Source: Bradyrhizobium sp. Ec3.3
Lineage (GTDB): Bacteria > Pseudomonadota > Alphaproteobacteria > Rhizobiales > Xanthobacteraceae
Assembly (NCBI RefSeq): GCF_000472925.1
Contig: NZ_AXAS01000003.1
Location: 309,340 to 373,339 of the forward strand
DNA length: 64,000 nt
Reading direction: 5' to 3'
Positions 8,231 to 16,168 of this stretch are shown in pieces. Both the position numbers and the translations under genes were made by a program. Below the pieces are notes generated by a model. The model saw nothing but the letters and a program-made list of their open reading frames with translations. It made no database searches and had not been told where the DNA came from. Position 1 is the first letter of the stretch. Each line of letters begins with the position of its first letter.

Positions 8231-8448
8231 GATCGTTCATCCCGTCTCGCGCGAACAAAAGGCGACTACTTTTGCCCCGTACCTGCTTAAGGCGCGGCAT
8301 GGCTGGTTTCAATCAGGAATAAGAATCGGCCGCGCTGCACAATCGGCACGCTTCGCCGCTCGCGGCAGGATAGCGTTCCCCCCACCTTCTGCTAGATTGC
8401 ATTGAACCTTTTCTTCCCGCCATGGACTCCATCACTGAGGGGTTGAGT

Positions 8449-9444
8449 GTGCCAGTGTTGAGCCGTGCCGAACTCTCGCGGACCGGGGTGGTTTTCGTCG
8501 TGCTCTTGTTCGCGATGTGCGCGACGGGGACGTTTGCGCGCGAGTTTCGCGCCGCCGATACCCAGGCCGAGGACTACCCGACCGTCCAGGCGCTGCGTTA
8601 CATGGGCGCCCTGATCGCGGAACGCACTGGTGGTCGGCATGAGGTCAAGGTGTTCCACTCCCGCCAGCTCGGCGAGGAGAAGGAGACGATCGAGCAGACA
8701 AGGGTCGGCGCGATCGACCTCAACCGAACCAACGTGGCGCTGATCGGCAACTTCGTCCCGGCGATGAATGTACTCGCCATGCCATTCCTGTTCCGCTCCA
8801 TCGAGCACGTGCAAAAAGTGCTGGACGGGCCGATCGGCCGCGAAATCCTCAACAGCTTCGAGCCTTTCGGCTTCGTCGGCCTTGCCTTCTACGATTCCGG
8901 CGCGCGGTCGATCTACAACCGCATCCGGCCGGTGAAGAGCGTGGCCGACCTCAGGGGCTTACGGATCCGAGTCCAGCAGTCGGAGTTGATGTCGGTGATG
9001 ATACGCTCGCTCGGCGCCGAGCCGGTCGAATTGCCCTATGGGCAGGTGCTCACGGGGCTTGCGACCCATCTGATCGATGGTGCGGAAAACAACTGGCCGT
9101 CCTTCGTGACCACGGACCATTACAAATATGCAGGCTACTATACGCTGACCGAACACACGATGAGCCCGGAGGTGCTGGTGATCTCGCTAAAAGCGTGGCG
9201 AAGCCTGTCGGCGGAGGATCAGCAGATCTTTCGCGAGGCCGCGCTGCGCTCCAGCCACTTCATGCGCGAGAAGTGGCGCGATCTGGAGGAGCAGTCGCAG
9301 CGCAAGGCGCAAGCTGCCGGCGTCACCATTGTCAGGGATATCGACCGCAAGCCGTTCGAGGACGCGATGGCCCCGATCTACGCCAAGGCCGCGCAGGATC
9401 CCGCCGCGGCCGCGCTGATCGAACGTATTCGCAAGGTGGAGTGA
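8449..9444 (+). CDS. dctP: TRAP-type solute-binding protein DctP, without DctQM
   Basis: Periplasmic binding protein of about 331 residues with an N-terminal signal segment (VVFVVLLFAMCATGTFA). The TRAP SBP pattern follows: RQLGEEKETIEQTRVGAIDL, MPFLFRSIEHVQKVLDG, then LRGLRIRVQ, where the second arginine of the RxR-type segment usually grips the ligand carboxylate, and DGAENNWPSF. GTG at 8449 has GAGGGG six bases upstream and is preferred; an in-frame ATG at 8422 without a ribosome site is the alternative. There is no DctQ/DctM membrane component. A sensor kinase gene follows 6 bases after the stop, suggesting that this protein presents an organic acid to the kinase and does not feed a TRAP transporter. 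Confidence 0.9.
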   Translation: MPVLSRAELSRTGVVFVVLLFAMCATGTFAREFRAADTQAEDYPTVQALRYMGALIAERTGGRHEVKVFHSRQLGEEKETIEQTRVGAIDLNRTNVALIGNFVPAMNVLAMPFLFRSIEHVQKVLDGPIGREILNSFEPFGFVGLAFYDSGARSIYNRIRPVKSVADLRGLRIRVQQSELMSVMIRSLGAEPVELPYGQVLTGLATHLIDGAENNWPSFVTTDHYKYAGYYTLTEHTMSPEVLVISLKAWRSLSAEDQQIFREAALRSSHFMREKWRDLEEQSQRKAQAAGVTIVRDIDRKPFEDAMAPIYAKAAQDPAAAALIERIRKVE

Positions 9445-9450
9445 GGCCGC

Positions 9451-11526
9451 TTGGCAGCGCTTGGACACAGCGAGAAGGAAAAACTGCCCGGCCCGGTCGG
9501 ACGCTTGCGCGCCCGGATCGTCGGCCTGCTGCGCGCCGTCCCGATCCGCTGGCGCATCCTGTCGATCGCGGCGCTGAACTCCGCCGTGGTCGTGGTGCTG
9601 GTGGCGATGATCTGGAACGGGGCGCAGGTGCTGGCCTCAGCCTGGGACGACCTCCGCCAGGTGCGCGAGTCCGACAAGATCCTGGCGCTGCTCGAAAGCG
9701 AGACCGGGCGCCTGCAAAACCTCATCCACCGCTACATCAACCAGCCGAGCCCGGACCTGTTCGCCGAGATCCTGCTGCTCCGCGAGGCCGTGCTGGGCAC
9801 GCTGACCAACCGCGCCGCCAAGGACCCGATGCTGGCGGGCTCGGTCGAGGAGCTCGAGCGCACCACCGAGCGCTTCCTCAACGGTTTTGGCGAATTGCGC
9901 AGCGTGCAGGCGACCATCGCCAAGACCTATGAGGACCAGGTGCTGGGGCCCGCCAAGGACATGGCCGGGCTCTATTCCATCATCGAAGGCGCCACCGGCC
10001 ATCGCGACGCGCTGATCTGGCCCTCGCTCGGCAAGTCCCGCGAAGCCTTCACCGCCATGCTGGTCGCGGCCAATTCCTACTATCTCTCGCTCGCGTCGGC
10101 TTCCGCCGAGGACGCCCGCCGCAACACCGAGACGATCGAGAAGACCATCCCTGTCATGAGGGATCTCGCCGACAACGATCTCCAGCGCATGGCGCTGGAG
10201 CGGCTCGCCACCCGCACCACCGCGCTGCGCGAGGGCTTTGCAAACCTCTCCGAGCAGCTCACCAGCCGCACCGATCTCTTGCGCAACACCATCGACGCAA
10301 GCCAGGCCGAGGCGATCGGCGCCATCGACGACCTCTCGACCAAGATGCGCCAGCGCGAGCAGCGGGCGCAGGAGACCTTCGACCGAACGCTGTCGGACAT
10401 TTCGAGAAGAGTCCTGTCGATTGCGGTGATCTTCCTCGGCATCATCCTCACCGTCGGCGTGCTGATCGCGCTGTCGATCCGGCTGCCCCTGCAGCAGATC
10501 ATGACGGCGATGCGCGCGATCACGATCGGCGATCTCGACCGCGAGGTGCAGGGCATCAAGGCGCGCGACGAGGTCGGCGCCATGGCGCGCGCAGTGGAAG
10601 TGTTCCGCGAGAATGCGATCGCCAAGCGCAAGACCGAGGACGAGCTGCGCGCATCGAAGGAGAAGGCCGAGAGCGCGCTGCTGGAGCTCAACACCGCGCA
10701 GCAGAACCTGATTGACGCCGAGCGGCTTGCGGCCCTCGGCGGCCTCGTTGCCGGCGTCGCCCACGAGGTCAACAACCCCATCGGCATCAGCCTCACCGTT
10801 GCTTCCAGTTTTGCCCGGCGCAGCGAGATCTTCGAGGCGCAGTTGAAAGGCGACAGCGGCCTGCGCCGCTCGCAGCTCGAGGAGTTCGTGCATTCCTCGC
10901 GCGACGCCTCGCAGCAGCTCGTCGCCAACCTCCAGCGCGCCGGCGAGCTGATCCAGTCGTTCAAGCAGGTCGCGGTCGACCGCTCCCATGCCGAGCGGCG
11001 GCAGTTCAGCTTGAGCGAGGCCACCGACCAGATCATCGCGAGCCTGCGCCCGGTGCTGAAGCGCTCGCCGATTACGCTCAACGTCGACGTGCCGGAGGGG
11101 CTGCTGCTCGACGGCTATCCCGGCTCCTATGGCCAGATCCTGACCAACCTGTTCCTCAATGCCGCCAACCACGCTTTCGCCGACGGCCGCGCCGGCACCA
11201 TCTCGATCTCGGCACGGCCACGCGGCTCTGATGACATCGAGATCAGCTTTGTCGACGACGGCGCCGGCATGACGCCGGACGTGCAGCGGCAGGCCTTTGA
11301 CCCTTTCTTTACCACCCGGCGCAATGAAGGCGGCACGGGTCTCGGCCTCCATATCGTCTATAACCTGGTCACCCAGCAGCTCGGCGGGCGGATGATGCTG
11401 GAATCCAAGCTGGGACAAGGCACCACTTTTCGCATTATCATGCCCCGGGTCGCCAAGGGCGGCATGCAAAGCACAGAGACTGACGGGACTTCTCAATGGC
11501 CGAACAGGACGATGTCCTCCACCTGA
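9451..11526 (+). CDS. Membrane sensor histidine kinase (periplasmic domain-HAMP-HisKA-HATPase)
   Basis: A 691-residue inner-membrane kinase. A first membrane segment (about residues 36-56) precedes a large helical extracytoplasmic region of roughly 260 residues. A second membrane segment (VIFLGIILTVGVLIALSI, about 323-343) is followed by HAMP and a coiled segment. The dimerisation domain contains LGGLVAGVAHEVNNP with phospho-acceptor H438, and the ATPase domain contains LTNLFLNAANHA and GGTGLGLHIVYNLV. The TTG start lies just after dctP. The 3' end overlaps the next gene by 31 bases, so the operon is tightly coupled. The sensory input is probably the DctP-like protein encoded upstream; this is inference from order. 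Confidence 0.92.
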   Translation: MAALGHSEKEKLPGPVGRLRARIVGLLRAVPIRWRILSIAALNSAVVVVLVAMIWNGAQVLASAWDDLRQVRESDKILALLESETGRLQNLIHRYINQPSPDLFAEILLLREAVLGTLTNRAAKDPMLAGSVEELERTTERFLNGFGELRSVQATIAKTYEDQVLGPAKDMAGLYSIIEGATGHRDALIWPSLGKSREAFTAMLVAANSYYLSLASASAEDARRNTETIEKTIPVMRDLADNDLQRMALERLATRTTALREGFANLSEQLTSRTDLLRNTIDASQAEAIGAIDDLSTKMRQREQRAQETFDRTLSDISRRVLSIAVIFLGIILTVGVLIALSIRLPLQQIMTAMRAITIGDLDREVQGIKARDEVGAMARAVEVFRENAIAKRKTEDELRASKEKAESALLELNTAQQNLIDAERLAALGGLVAGVAHEVNNPIGISLTVASSFARRSEIFEAQLKGDSGLRRSQLEEFVHSSRDASQQLVANLQRAGELIQSFKQVAVDRSHAERRQFSLSEATDQIIASLRPVLKRSPITLNVDVPEGLLLDGYPGSYGQILTNLFLNAANHAFADGRAGTISISARPRGSDDIEISFVDDGAGMTPDVQRQAFDPFFTTRRNEGGTGLGLHIVYNLVTQQLGGRMMLESKLGQGTTFRIIMPRVAKGGMQSTETDGTSQWPNRTMSST

Positions 11527-13244
11527 TCGACGACACCGCCACCGCGGCGGAGGATACGACTGCGCGGAAATGGAAGATCGCCGTCATCGACGACGATCCC
11601 GCCGTGCATGACGGTACGCGCTTTGCGCTCTCGGACTACACCCTGAACGGCCAGGGTCTCGAGATCCTCTCCGCCTATTCGGCGGCCGAGGGCCGCAAGC
11701 TGATGCGCGAGCACAACGACGTCGCCGCCGTGCTGCTCGACGTCATCATGGAGACGGATGTCGCGGGGCTCGAGCTCGTCGAATTCATCCGCAACGAGGT
11801 CCGCAACGAGACCGTCCGCATCATCCTGCGCACGGGACAGCCCGGCCAGGCGCCGGAGCGGCGCGTCATCGTCCAGTACGACATCAACGACTACAAGGCG
11901 AAGACCGAGCTCACCGCCGACAAGCTGTTTACCTCGCTGACCGCGGCGCTGCGCTCCTATCAGCAGCTCGAGCGCATGGTGCAGACGCGGCGCGGGCTCG
12001 AGATCATCATCGACGCTGCCTCCACGCTCTATGACTTCAAGTCGATGCAGCGGCTCGCCGAGGGCGTGCTGACCCAGCTCGCCTCGCTGCTTAACGTCGA
12101 CTGCGCCGGTATACTGGTACTGCGCGACAATGGCGGATCGGCGGGCGCGGAGCTGTCGGTGCTGGCGGGAAGTGGCTGCTACAGCCGCTTCATCGGCACC
12201 ACTACATCGAAAGCGCTCGACCCCGATCTGCGCGCGCTCGTGGAAGCCGCCTTCCAGCGCCGCAAAAACGAATTCGCCGACCATCGCAGCGTGCTCTATT
12301 TGCGCACCGGCAGCGGCCGCGAGGTCGTGGTTTTGCTCCAGGCCGAACGCGATCTCTCGGAAACCGACCGCTCGCTGGTCGAGATTTTCTCCAGCCGGCT
12401 CTCGATCGCCTTCGACAACGTCATTCTCTATCAGCAGCTCCAGGACGCCAATACCCAGCTCGAGGACCGTGTCGCCCAGCGCACCCGTGCCTTGATGCAG
12501 GCCAACCGGCGCCTCTCCGCGCAGTGGCTGCGGCTCCAGCGCGCCAACGGCTTCAAGAACGAGATTCTGGGCACCGTCGCCCATGACCTGAAGAATCCGC
12601 TCGGCGTCATCCTCGGCCGTACCGAGATGCTGAAGGAGCTGATCACGACCGGCGCCTCGAGCGGCGGCGTCATCGCGCAGGTCGATCACATTCGCGACGC
12701 CACCAAACGCCTGACCACGATGGTCGATCACCTGATCTCGGATGCGATGGCAGACGCTTTCGACATCACGATCCGCCGCGAACCTGTTGACGTCGCTTCC
12801 CTGGTGCAGGAGGTCGCCGAGGCCAACCAGCCGCTCGCCGTCAACAAGCAGCAGACGATTGGCGTCACCGCCCCTGCAAACATCGTCACCATGTGCGACA
12901 CCGACCGCATCCGCGAGGCGATCGACAATTTGATCAGCAATGCGATCAAATACAGTCCGATCGGCGGCAGGATCGGCGTGACCGTCACGCATGAGGGCAG
13001 CGACACCGTCATTCGCGTCAATGACGAGGGCGCGGGCCTGTCGCCGGAGGATTTGGGCCGCCTTTTCGGCCGATTCCAGCGGCTTTCCGCAAAACCGACC
13101 GCGGGCGAGAGCTCGACAGGCCTTGGGCTTTCGATCGTCAAGCGTATTATCGACATGCACGGCGGCGAGGTGACCGCCGCGAGCGACGGCCCCGGCAAGG
13201 GCGCGACCTTCACCATCACGCTACCTTCGACCGAATTGCCATAG
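11496..13244 (+). CDS. Hybrid receiver-DUF3369-histidine kinase
   Basis: A soluble 582-residue signalling protein. A receiver domain (WKIAVIDDDPAVHD, with phospho-acceptor D82 in VLLDVIME) is followed by a DUF3369/GAF-like domain (ERMVQTRRGLEIIIDAAS onward to about residue 320). A HisKA domain follows with H363 in TVAHDLKNPLG, then an HATPase domain (EAIDNLISNAIKYS, STGLGLSIVKRI). No membrane segment is seen. The order suggests a phosphorelay: the membrane kinase encoded upstream phosphorylates this receiver, or the protein passes phosphate to the response regulator encoded 24 bases downstream. Domain calls are firm and the direction of phosphate flow is inferred. Confidence 0.92.
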   Translation: MAEQDDVLHLIDDTATAAEDTTARKWKIAVIDDDPAVHDGTRFALSDYTLNGQGLEILSAYSAAEGRKLMREHNDVAAVLLDVIMETDVAGLELVEFIRNEVRNETVRIILRTGQPGQAPERRVIVQYDINDYKAKTELTADKLFTSLTAALRSYQQLERMVQTRRGLEIIIDAASTLYDFKSMQRLAEGVLTQLASLLNVDCAGILVLRDNGGSAGAELSVLAGSGCYSRFIGTTTSKALDPDLRALVEAAFQRRKNEFADHRSVLYLRTGSGREVVVLLQAERDLSETDRSLVEIFSSRLSIAFDNVILYQQLQDANTQLEDRVAQRTRALMQANRRLSAQWLRLQRANGFKNEILGTVAHDLKNPLGVILGRTEMLKELITTGASSGGVIAQVDHIRDATKRLTTMVDHLISDAMADAFDITIRREPVDVASLVQEVAEANQPLAVNKQQTIGVTAPANIVTMCDTDRIREAIDNLISNAIKYSPIGGRIGVTVTHEGSDTVIRVNDEGAGLSPEDLGRLFGRFQRLSAKPTAGESSTGLGLSIVKRIIDMHGGEVTAASDGPGKGATFTITLPSTELP

Positions 13245-13268
13245 TTTGAGTGCCAGGATCTGAATGAC

Positions 13269-14006
13269 ATGACACAGAGCCAGCACATCATGATCGTCGA
13301 CGACGAGGCGCCGGCCCGGGAAATGGTCGGCGATTACCTCAAGATGCACGGCTTCACCGTGACGCTGTGCGACGGCGGCAAGTCCTTACGCACCGCGATC
13401 CAGGGCAGCATGCCCGATCTCGTCGTGCTCGATCTCAACATGCCCGAGGAAGACGGCCTGTCGATCATCCGCGACCTCAAGAGCCGCATCAACGTGCCGG
13501 TGATCATGCTCACGGCGACCGCGAGCCCGATCGACCGCGTCGTGGGGCTCGAGCTCGGTGCCGACGATTACGTGGCCAAACCCTGCGAGCTCAGGGAGTT
13601 GATGGCACGCATCCGCTCGGTGCTGCGGCGGAGCATGCCGGTGAAGGCGGTGGCGGCGGAAACGGCGGCAGCGAAATCCGACAAGGATCAGCTGGTGCGC
13701 TTCGGGACAAAATGGCTCGACCTCGAAGCCCAGGCGCTGCGCGACGACGAAGGCAACGAGCATCCGCTGACCGCATCCGAATTCGGGCTGCTCAAAGTGT
13801 TCGCGGCCAATCCGAAGCGCGTGCTGTCGCGCGAGCGTCTCCTGGAGCTCGCCAATGCGCGCGACGCCGAGGCCTTCGACCGCGCCGTCGATCTGCGCAT
13901 CATGCGCATTCGCCGCAAGATCGAGCCCGACCCGACCAAGCCCGCCGTGATCCGCACGATCAGAGGCGGCGGCTATCTGTTCTCGCCGTCCGGCGAGAAG
14001 GCGTAG
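13269..14006 (+). CDS. OmpR-family response regulator
   Basis: A 245-residue DNA-binding output protein. The receiver domain opens with IMIVDDEAPAREM, the phospho-acceptor is D55 in VVLDLNMPEEDG, and the signature lysine is in DDYVAKP. A winged-helix domain follows (LTASEFGLLKVFAANPKRVLS, then VIRTIRGGGYLF). It is the final gene of the dctP-kinase-hybrid run and the likely transcriptional output. No obvious target transporter lies next to it, except perhaps the divergent ugpB-like gene, so its regulon is open. Confidence 0.94.
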   Translation: MTQSQHIMIVDDEAPAREMVGDYLKMHGFTVTLCDGGKSLRTAIQGSMPDLVVLDLNMPEEDGLSIIRDLKSRINVPVIMLTATASPIDRVVGLELGADDYVAKPCELRELMARIRSVLRRSMPVKAVAAETAAAKSDKDQLVRFGTKWLDLEAQALRDDEGNEHPLTASEFGLLKVFAANPKRVLSRERLLELANARDAEAFDRAVDLRIMRIRRKIEPDPTKPAVIRTIRGGGYLFSPSGEKA

Positions 14007-14025
14007 CCCTTCACTCTCGCGTCGC

Positions 14026-14124
14026 CATTCCGGGGCGCGCGTAAGCGCGAACCCGGAATCTCGAGATTCTCAGGTGCGCAATTGCGCACCATAGTTCGAT
14101 GCTGCGCATCGCCCCGGAATGACG
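14026..14124. repeat. Intergenic palindromic repeat (CATTCCGGGGCG...CGCCCCGGAATGACG family)
   Basis: An imperfect inverted repeat of about 100 bases begins with CATTCCGGGGCGCGCG and ends with CGCCCCGGAATGACG. It contains an inner palindrome GGTGCGCAATTGCGCACC. Related copies lie at 21420 and 33259. It occupies the first part of the 375-base gap between the response regulator and sigma factor genes. The rest of that gap is AT-richer and holds the promoter region of the sigma gene. Confidence 0.8.
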
Positions 14125-14236
14125 GTGTGTGGAGGTCGCGCACGAACGCGGAAACCAAAGATTCGTTCCCGCCCCTGCAAAGTCCGCAGCCCCGTAAATC
14201 CCGTATATTGAAATAATTGGCTTTTTTGCCCCGAAT

Positions 14237-14263
14237 GTTTCGTCGCCGGCCCCACGACGAAAC
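14237..14263. promoter_or_regulatory. Perfect inverted repeat upstream of the ECF sigma factor gene
   Basis: GTTTCGTCG and CGACGAAAC form a perfect nine-base inverted repeat separated by nine bases, about 120 bases before the sigma factor start. The right arm plus AATT (13 bases, 14255-14267) recurs identically at 15062-15074, just after the sigma factor gene. The repeat could be a regulator site or part of an autoregulated promoter; the sequence alone does not decide this. Confidence 0.4.
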
Positions 14264-14381
14264 AATTTGGCAGCGCACGAAACCATTTTCCGCTTGTCGC
14301 GCAGACATCCCGAAACGCTAGCTCTTTAACACTTTGGTCCAAGGAAACGCCGCTCGGTTGCGGCGTTACGGGGAGCCAGTC

Positions 14382-14993
14382 ATGCAGAACGTCGTCGCCA
14401 TCAACGCCCAGGCCAGCCAGGGCATCCTTGCCGCTCAGGCGACATCGGACGAAATGCTTCTGGAGAGCGTCGCCGACGGCAACCGGACGGCCATGCACAT
14501 CCTGTACTGCCGTCACAATGTGCGGGTGTACCGCTTCATCCTGCGCATCGTGCGCGACGCCACCACGGCCGAAGACCTCGTGAGCCAGGTCTTCCTGGAC
14601 GTGTGGCGGACCGCCAGCCAATTCCAGGGCCGCTCGCAGGTTTCGACCTGGCTGCTCTCGATCGCCCGCTTCAAGGCGCTGACCGCGATGCGCCAGCGCC
14701 GCTTCGAGGACATCGACCAGGAAGACGTGCGCCGGATCCCGGACGAGCACGACACGCCGGAAACCGCCCTCGACCGCAACGACACCAGCGCGATCCTGCG
14801 CGCCTGCGTGGCCAAGCTGTCGCCGGCGCACCGCGAGATCATCAACCTCGTCTACTACCACGAGAAATCGGTGGAGGAGGTCGGCCAGATCATCGGCATC
14901 CCCCAGAGCACGGTGAAGACGCGGATGTTCTATGCCCGCAAGCAACTCGCCGATTTGCTTAAGGTTGCCGGCGTCGACCGCTTCGCAGCCTAA
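14382..14993 (+). CDS. ECF-type RNA polymerase sigma factor
   Basis: A 203-residue sigma-70 family protein of the extracytoplasmic-function class, with only regions 2 and 4. Region 2 spans VRVYRFILRIVRDATTAEDLVSQVFLDVW with STWLLSIARFKAL. Region 4 carries LSPAHREIINLVYYHEKSVEEVGQIIGIP and STVKTRMFYARKQL, the helix-turn-helix for the -35 element. The ATG at 14382 has GGGAG at good spacing, so it is chosen over a TTG 16 codons upstream. No anti-sigma gene is adjacent, and it is not flanked by phyR or nepR, so it does not look like EcfG. The signal and regulon are unknown. Confidence 0.93.
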   Translation: MQNVVAINAQASQGILAAQATSDEMLLESVADGNRTAMHILYCRHNVRVYRFILRIVRDATTAEDLVSQVFLDVWRTASQFQGRSQVSTWLLSIARFKALTAMRQRRFEDIDQEDVRRIPDEHDTPETALDRNDTSAILRACVAKLSPAHREIINLVYYHEKSVEEVGQIIGIPQSTVKTRMFYARKQLADLLKVAGVDRFAA

Positions 14994-15099
14994 AGATATG
15001 TAATCTCAAAGGGATAGGACCAGCTAGACGGCCCTGTCCCGGCACACGGAAGCGTTACCGCCGACGAAACAATTGAAACAAACCACAACATCAGGCGGA

Positions 15100-15195
15100 A
15101 AAACTTCCTTCCTATAAAGCTCCATACGGTTTGCTTAAACCTCCCAAGGACCTCCAACGACCCGGACGGTGTGCCCGCCTCCGGGTCGTTTTTTA
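15100..15195 (+). ncRNA. Candidate small RNA with three CCUCC motifs and a strong terminator
   Basis: The interval after the sigma factor gene has no reading frame but ends in a strong intrinsic terminator. It contains CCTCC at 15140-15144, 15151-15155 and 15178-15182, the last inside the terminator hairpin. A TATAAA stands at 15113, which could be part of a -10. CCUCC-bearing small RNAs that pair with ribosome-binding sites are known in Alphaproteobacteria. The region may instead simply be the sigma factor mRNA tail. The 5' end is a guess. Confidence 0.35.
15156..15195 (+). terminator. Strong rho-independent terminator
   Basis: AACGACCCGGA at 15156-15166 pairs perfectly with TCCGGGTCGTT at 15180-15190, giving an eleven-base-pair stem that runs straight into TTTTTT. 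It ends the sigma factor transcript and/or a small RNA. Confidence 0.88.
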
Positions 15196-15220
15196 TTCAT
15201 GGTGCAGTGAGGCGGGCACC

Positions 15221-15340
15221 GCTCTCTCATTCCCTCCCCCCTTGCGGGGGAGGGGCAGGGAGGGGGGTGCGACGAACTCCGACCTCGCCCGGGGCTACCC
15301 CCTCCCCAGCCCTCCCCCACAAGGGGGGAGGGAGCGCACC
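15221..15340. repeat. Long inverted GC-rich intergenic repeat (CTCCCCC family, inverted copy)
   Basis: Arms CCCTCCCCCCTTGCGGGGG and CCCCACAAGGGGGGAGGG flank the core GAACTCCGACCTCGCC, the reverse complement of the core in the copies at 1043 and 3204. It fills most of the space between the terminator at 15156 and the ccdA gene. With the candidate RNA, this accounts for the 446-base gap after the sigma factor gene. Confidence 0.85.
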
Positions 15341-15439
15341 GCCGTCGTGGCCAACACTGCTCCGTCACGAAGGCGTGACGCCGCGTAACGATCGAAGCAT
15401 CCGGCCCGAACAGCCTCGTGTCCACCTACGAGTGCCCCG

Positions 15440-16138
15440 ATGCTCGACCTGATCTTTGCTGTTCTTGCCGGCGTCCTCACCATCGCCGCGCCCTGCACGC
15501 TGCCGGTGTTGCCGATCCTGCTCGGCGCCTCGATCGGCCGCGCCGGGTATTTGCGGCCAGCGATGATTGCGCTGGGTTTCGTCGTCTCGTTCTCCGCAAC
15601 CGCGCTGCTGCTCGGCGCGGTCACGCGCCTGTTCGATTTCGACCCGAACGTGCTGCGTTCGGCTGCCGCCGTTCTCCTGCTCGGCTTCGGCCTACTGATG
15701 CTGTGGCCGGCGCCGTTCGAGTGGCTGTCGATCCGGCTCCACGGCTGGCTCGATCTCGGCGCCTCGCAGAGCGCGCAGCGCGAGGGCGCGCTTGGCGGGC
15801 TGGTGCTCGGCACCACGCTTGGCCTGGTCTGGACGCCTTGCGCGGGTCCCGTGCTCGGCTCGATCCTCACCCTGGTTGCGACCTCCAAGAACCTCGCCTG
15901 GGCCGGCACGCTACTGATCGCCTACGCGATCGGCGCGGCGCTGCCGATGCTCGCCATCGCCTATGGCGGACAGGCCGTGACCACGCGTATAGCCGGCATC
16001 GCGCGCATCTCGCCGCGCTTGCAGCAGGCCTTTGGCGTCGTCGTCATGGCCTTCGCCCTCGCCGCCTACTTCCAATACGACACGCTGATCGTGGCGTGGC
16101 TCACCGGATTCTATCCCACCGGCCAGATCGGCCTGTAA
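15440..16138 (+). CDS. ccdA: CcdA/DsbD-type membrane thiol-disulfide electron carrier
   Basis: A 232-residue inner-membrane protein of about six membrane segments, the size of CcdA. The first segment carries the conserved PCTLPVLPILLGAS and a later segment carries WTPCAGPVLGSI. These two cysteines are the pair that passes reductant from cytoplasmic thioredoxin across the membrane. A periplasmic thioredoxin gene with a good ribosome site follows 30 bases later. The pair resembles a split DipZ/DsbD, with the CcdA part and the thioredoxin part as separate proteins. Likely roles are cytochrome c maturation or oxidative repair; neither can be chosen from sequence. Confidence 0.88.
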   Translation: MLDLIFAVLAGVLTIAAPCTLPVLPILLGASIGRAGYLRPAMIALGFVVSFSATALLLGAVTRLFDFDPNVLRSAAAVLLLGFGLLMLWPAPFEWLSIRLHGWLDLGASQSAQREGALGGLVLGTTLGLVWTPCAGPVLGSILTLVATSKNLAWAGTLLIAYAIGAALPMLAIAYGGQAVTTRIAGIARISPRLQQAFGVVVMAFALAAYFQYDTLIVAWLTGFYPTGQIGL

Positions 16139-16168
16139 TCGCCTGCGTTCCATCGGAGGAAAGCTTCC

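Noticed and set aside
9637-11496. Long minus-strand open frame opposite the membrane histidine kinase gene (619 codons)
   Set aside because: It is a shadow of a GC-rich coding region. It has no family motifs, while the plus-strand frame has complete kinase domains.
11493-13160. Minus-strand open frame of 555 codons opposite the hybrid kinase gene
   Set aside because: Same reason: no recognisable domains, and the opposite frame has receiver, HisKA and ATPase motifs.
14343-14368. GGAAA and CGTTA spaced 16 bases as a possible EcfG-type promoter for the sigma factor gene
   Set aside because: A start site from it would lie only a few bases before the ribosome site of the gene, and the first element is not the full GGAAC.
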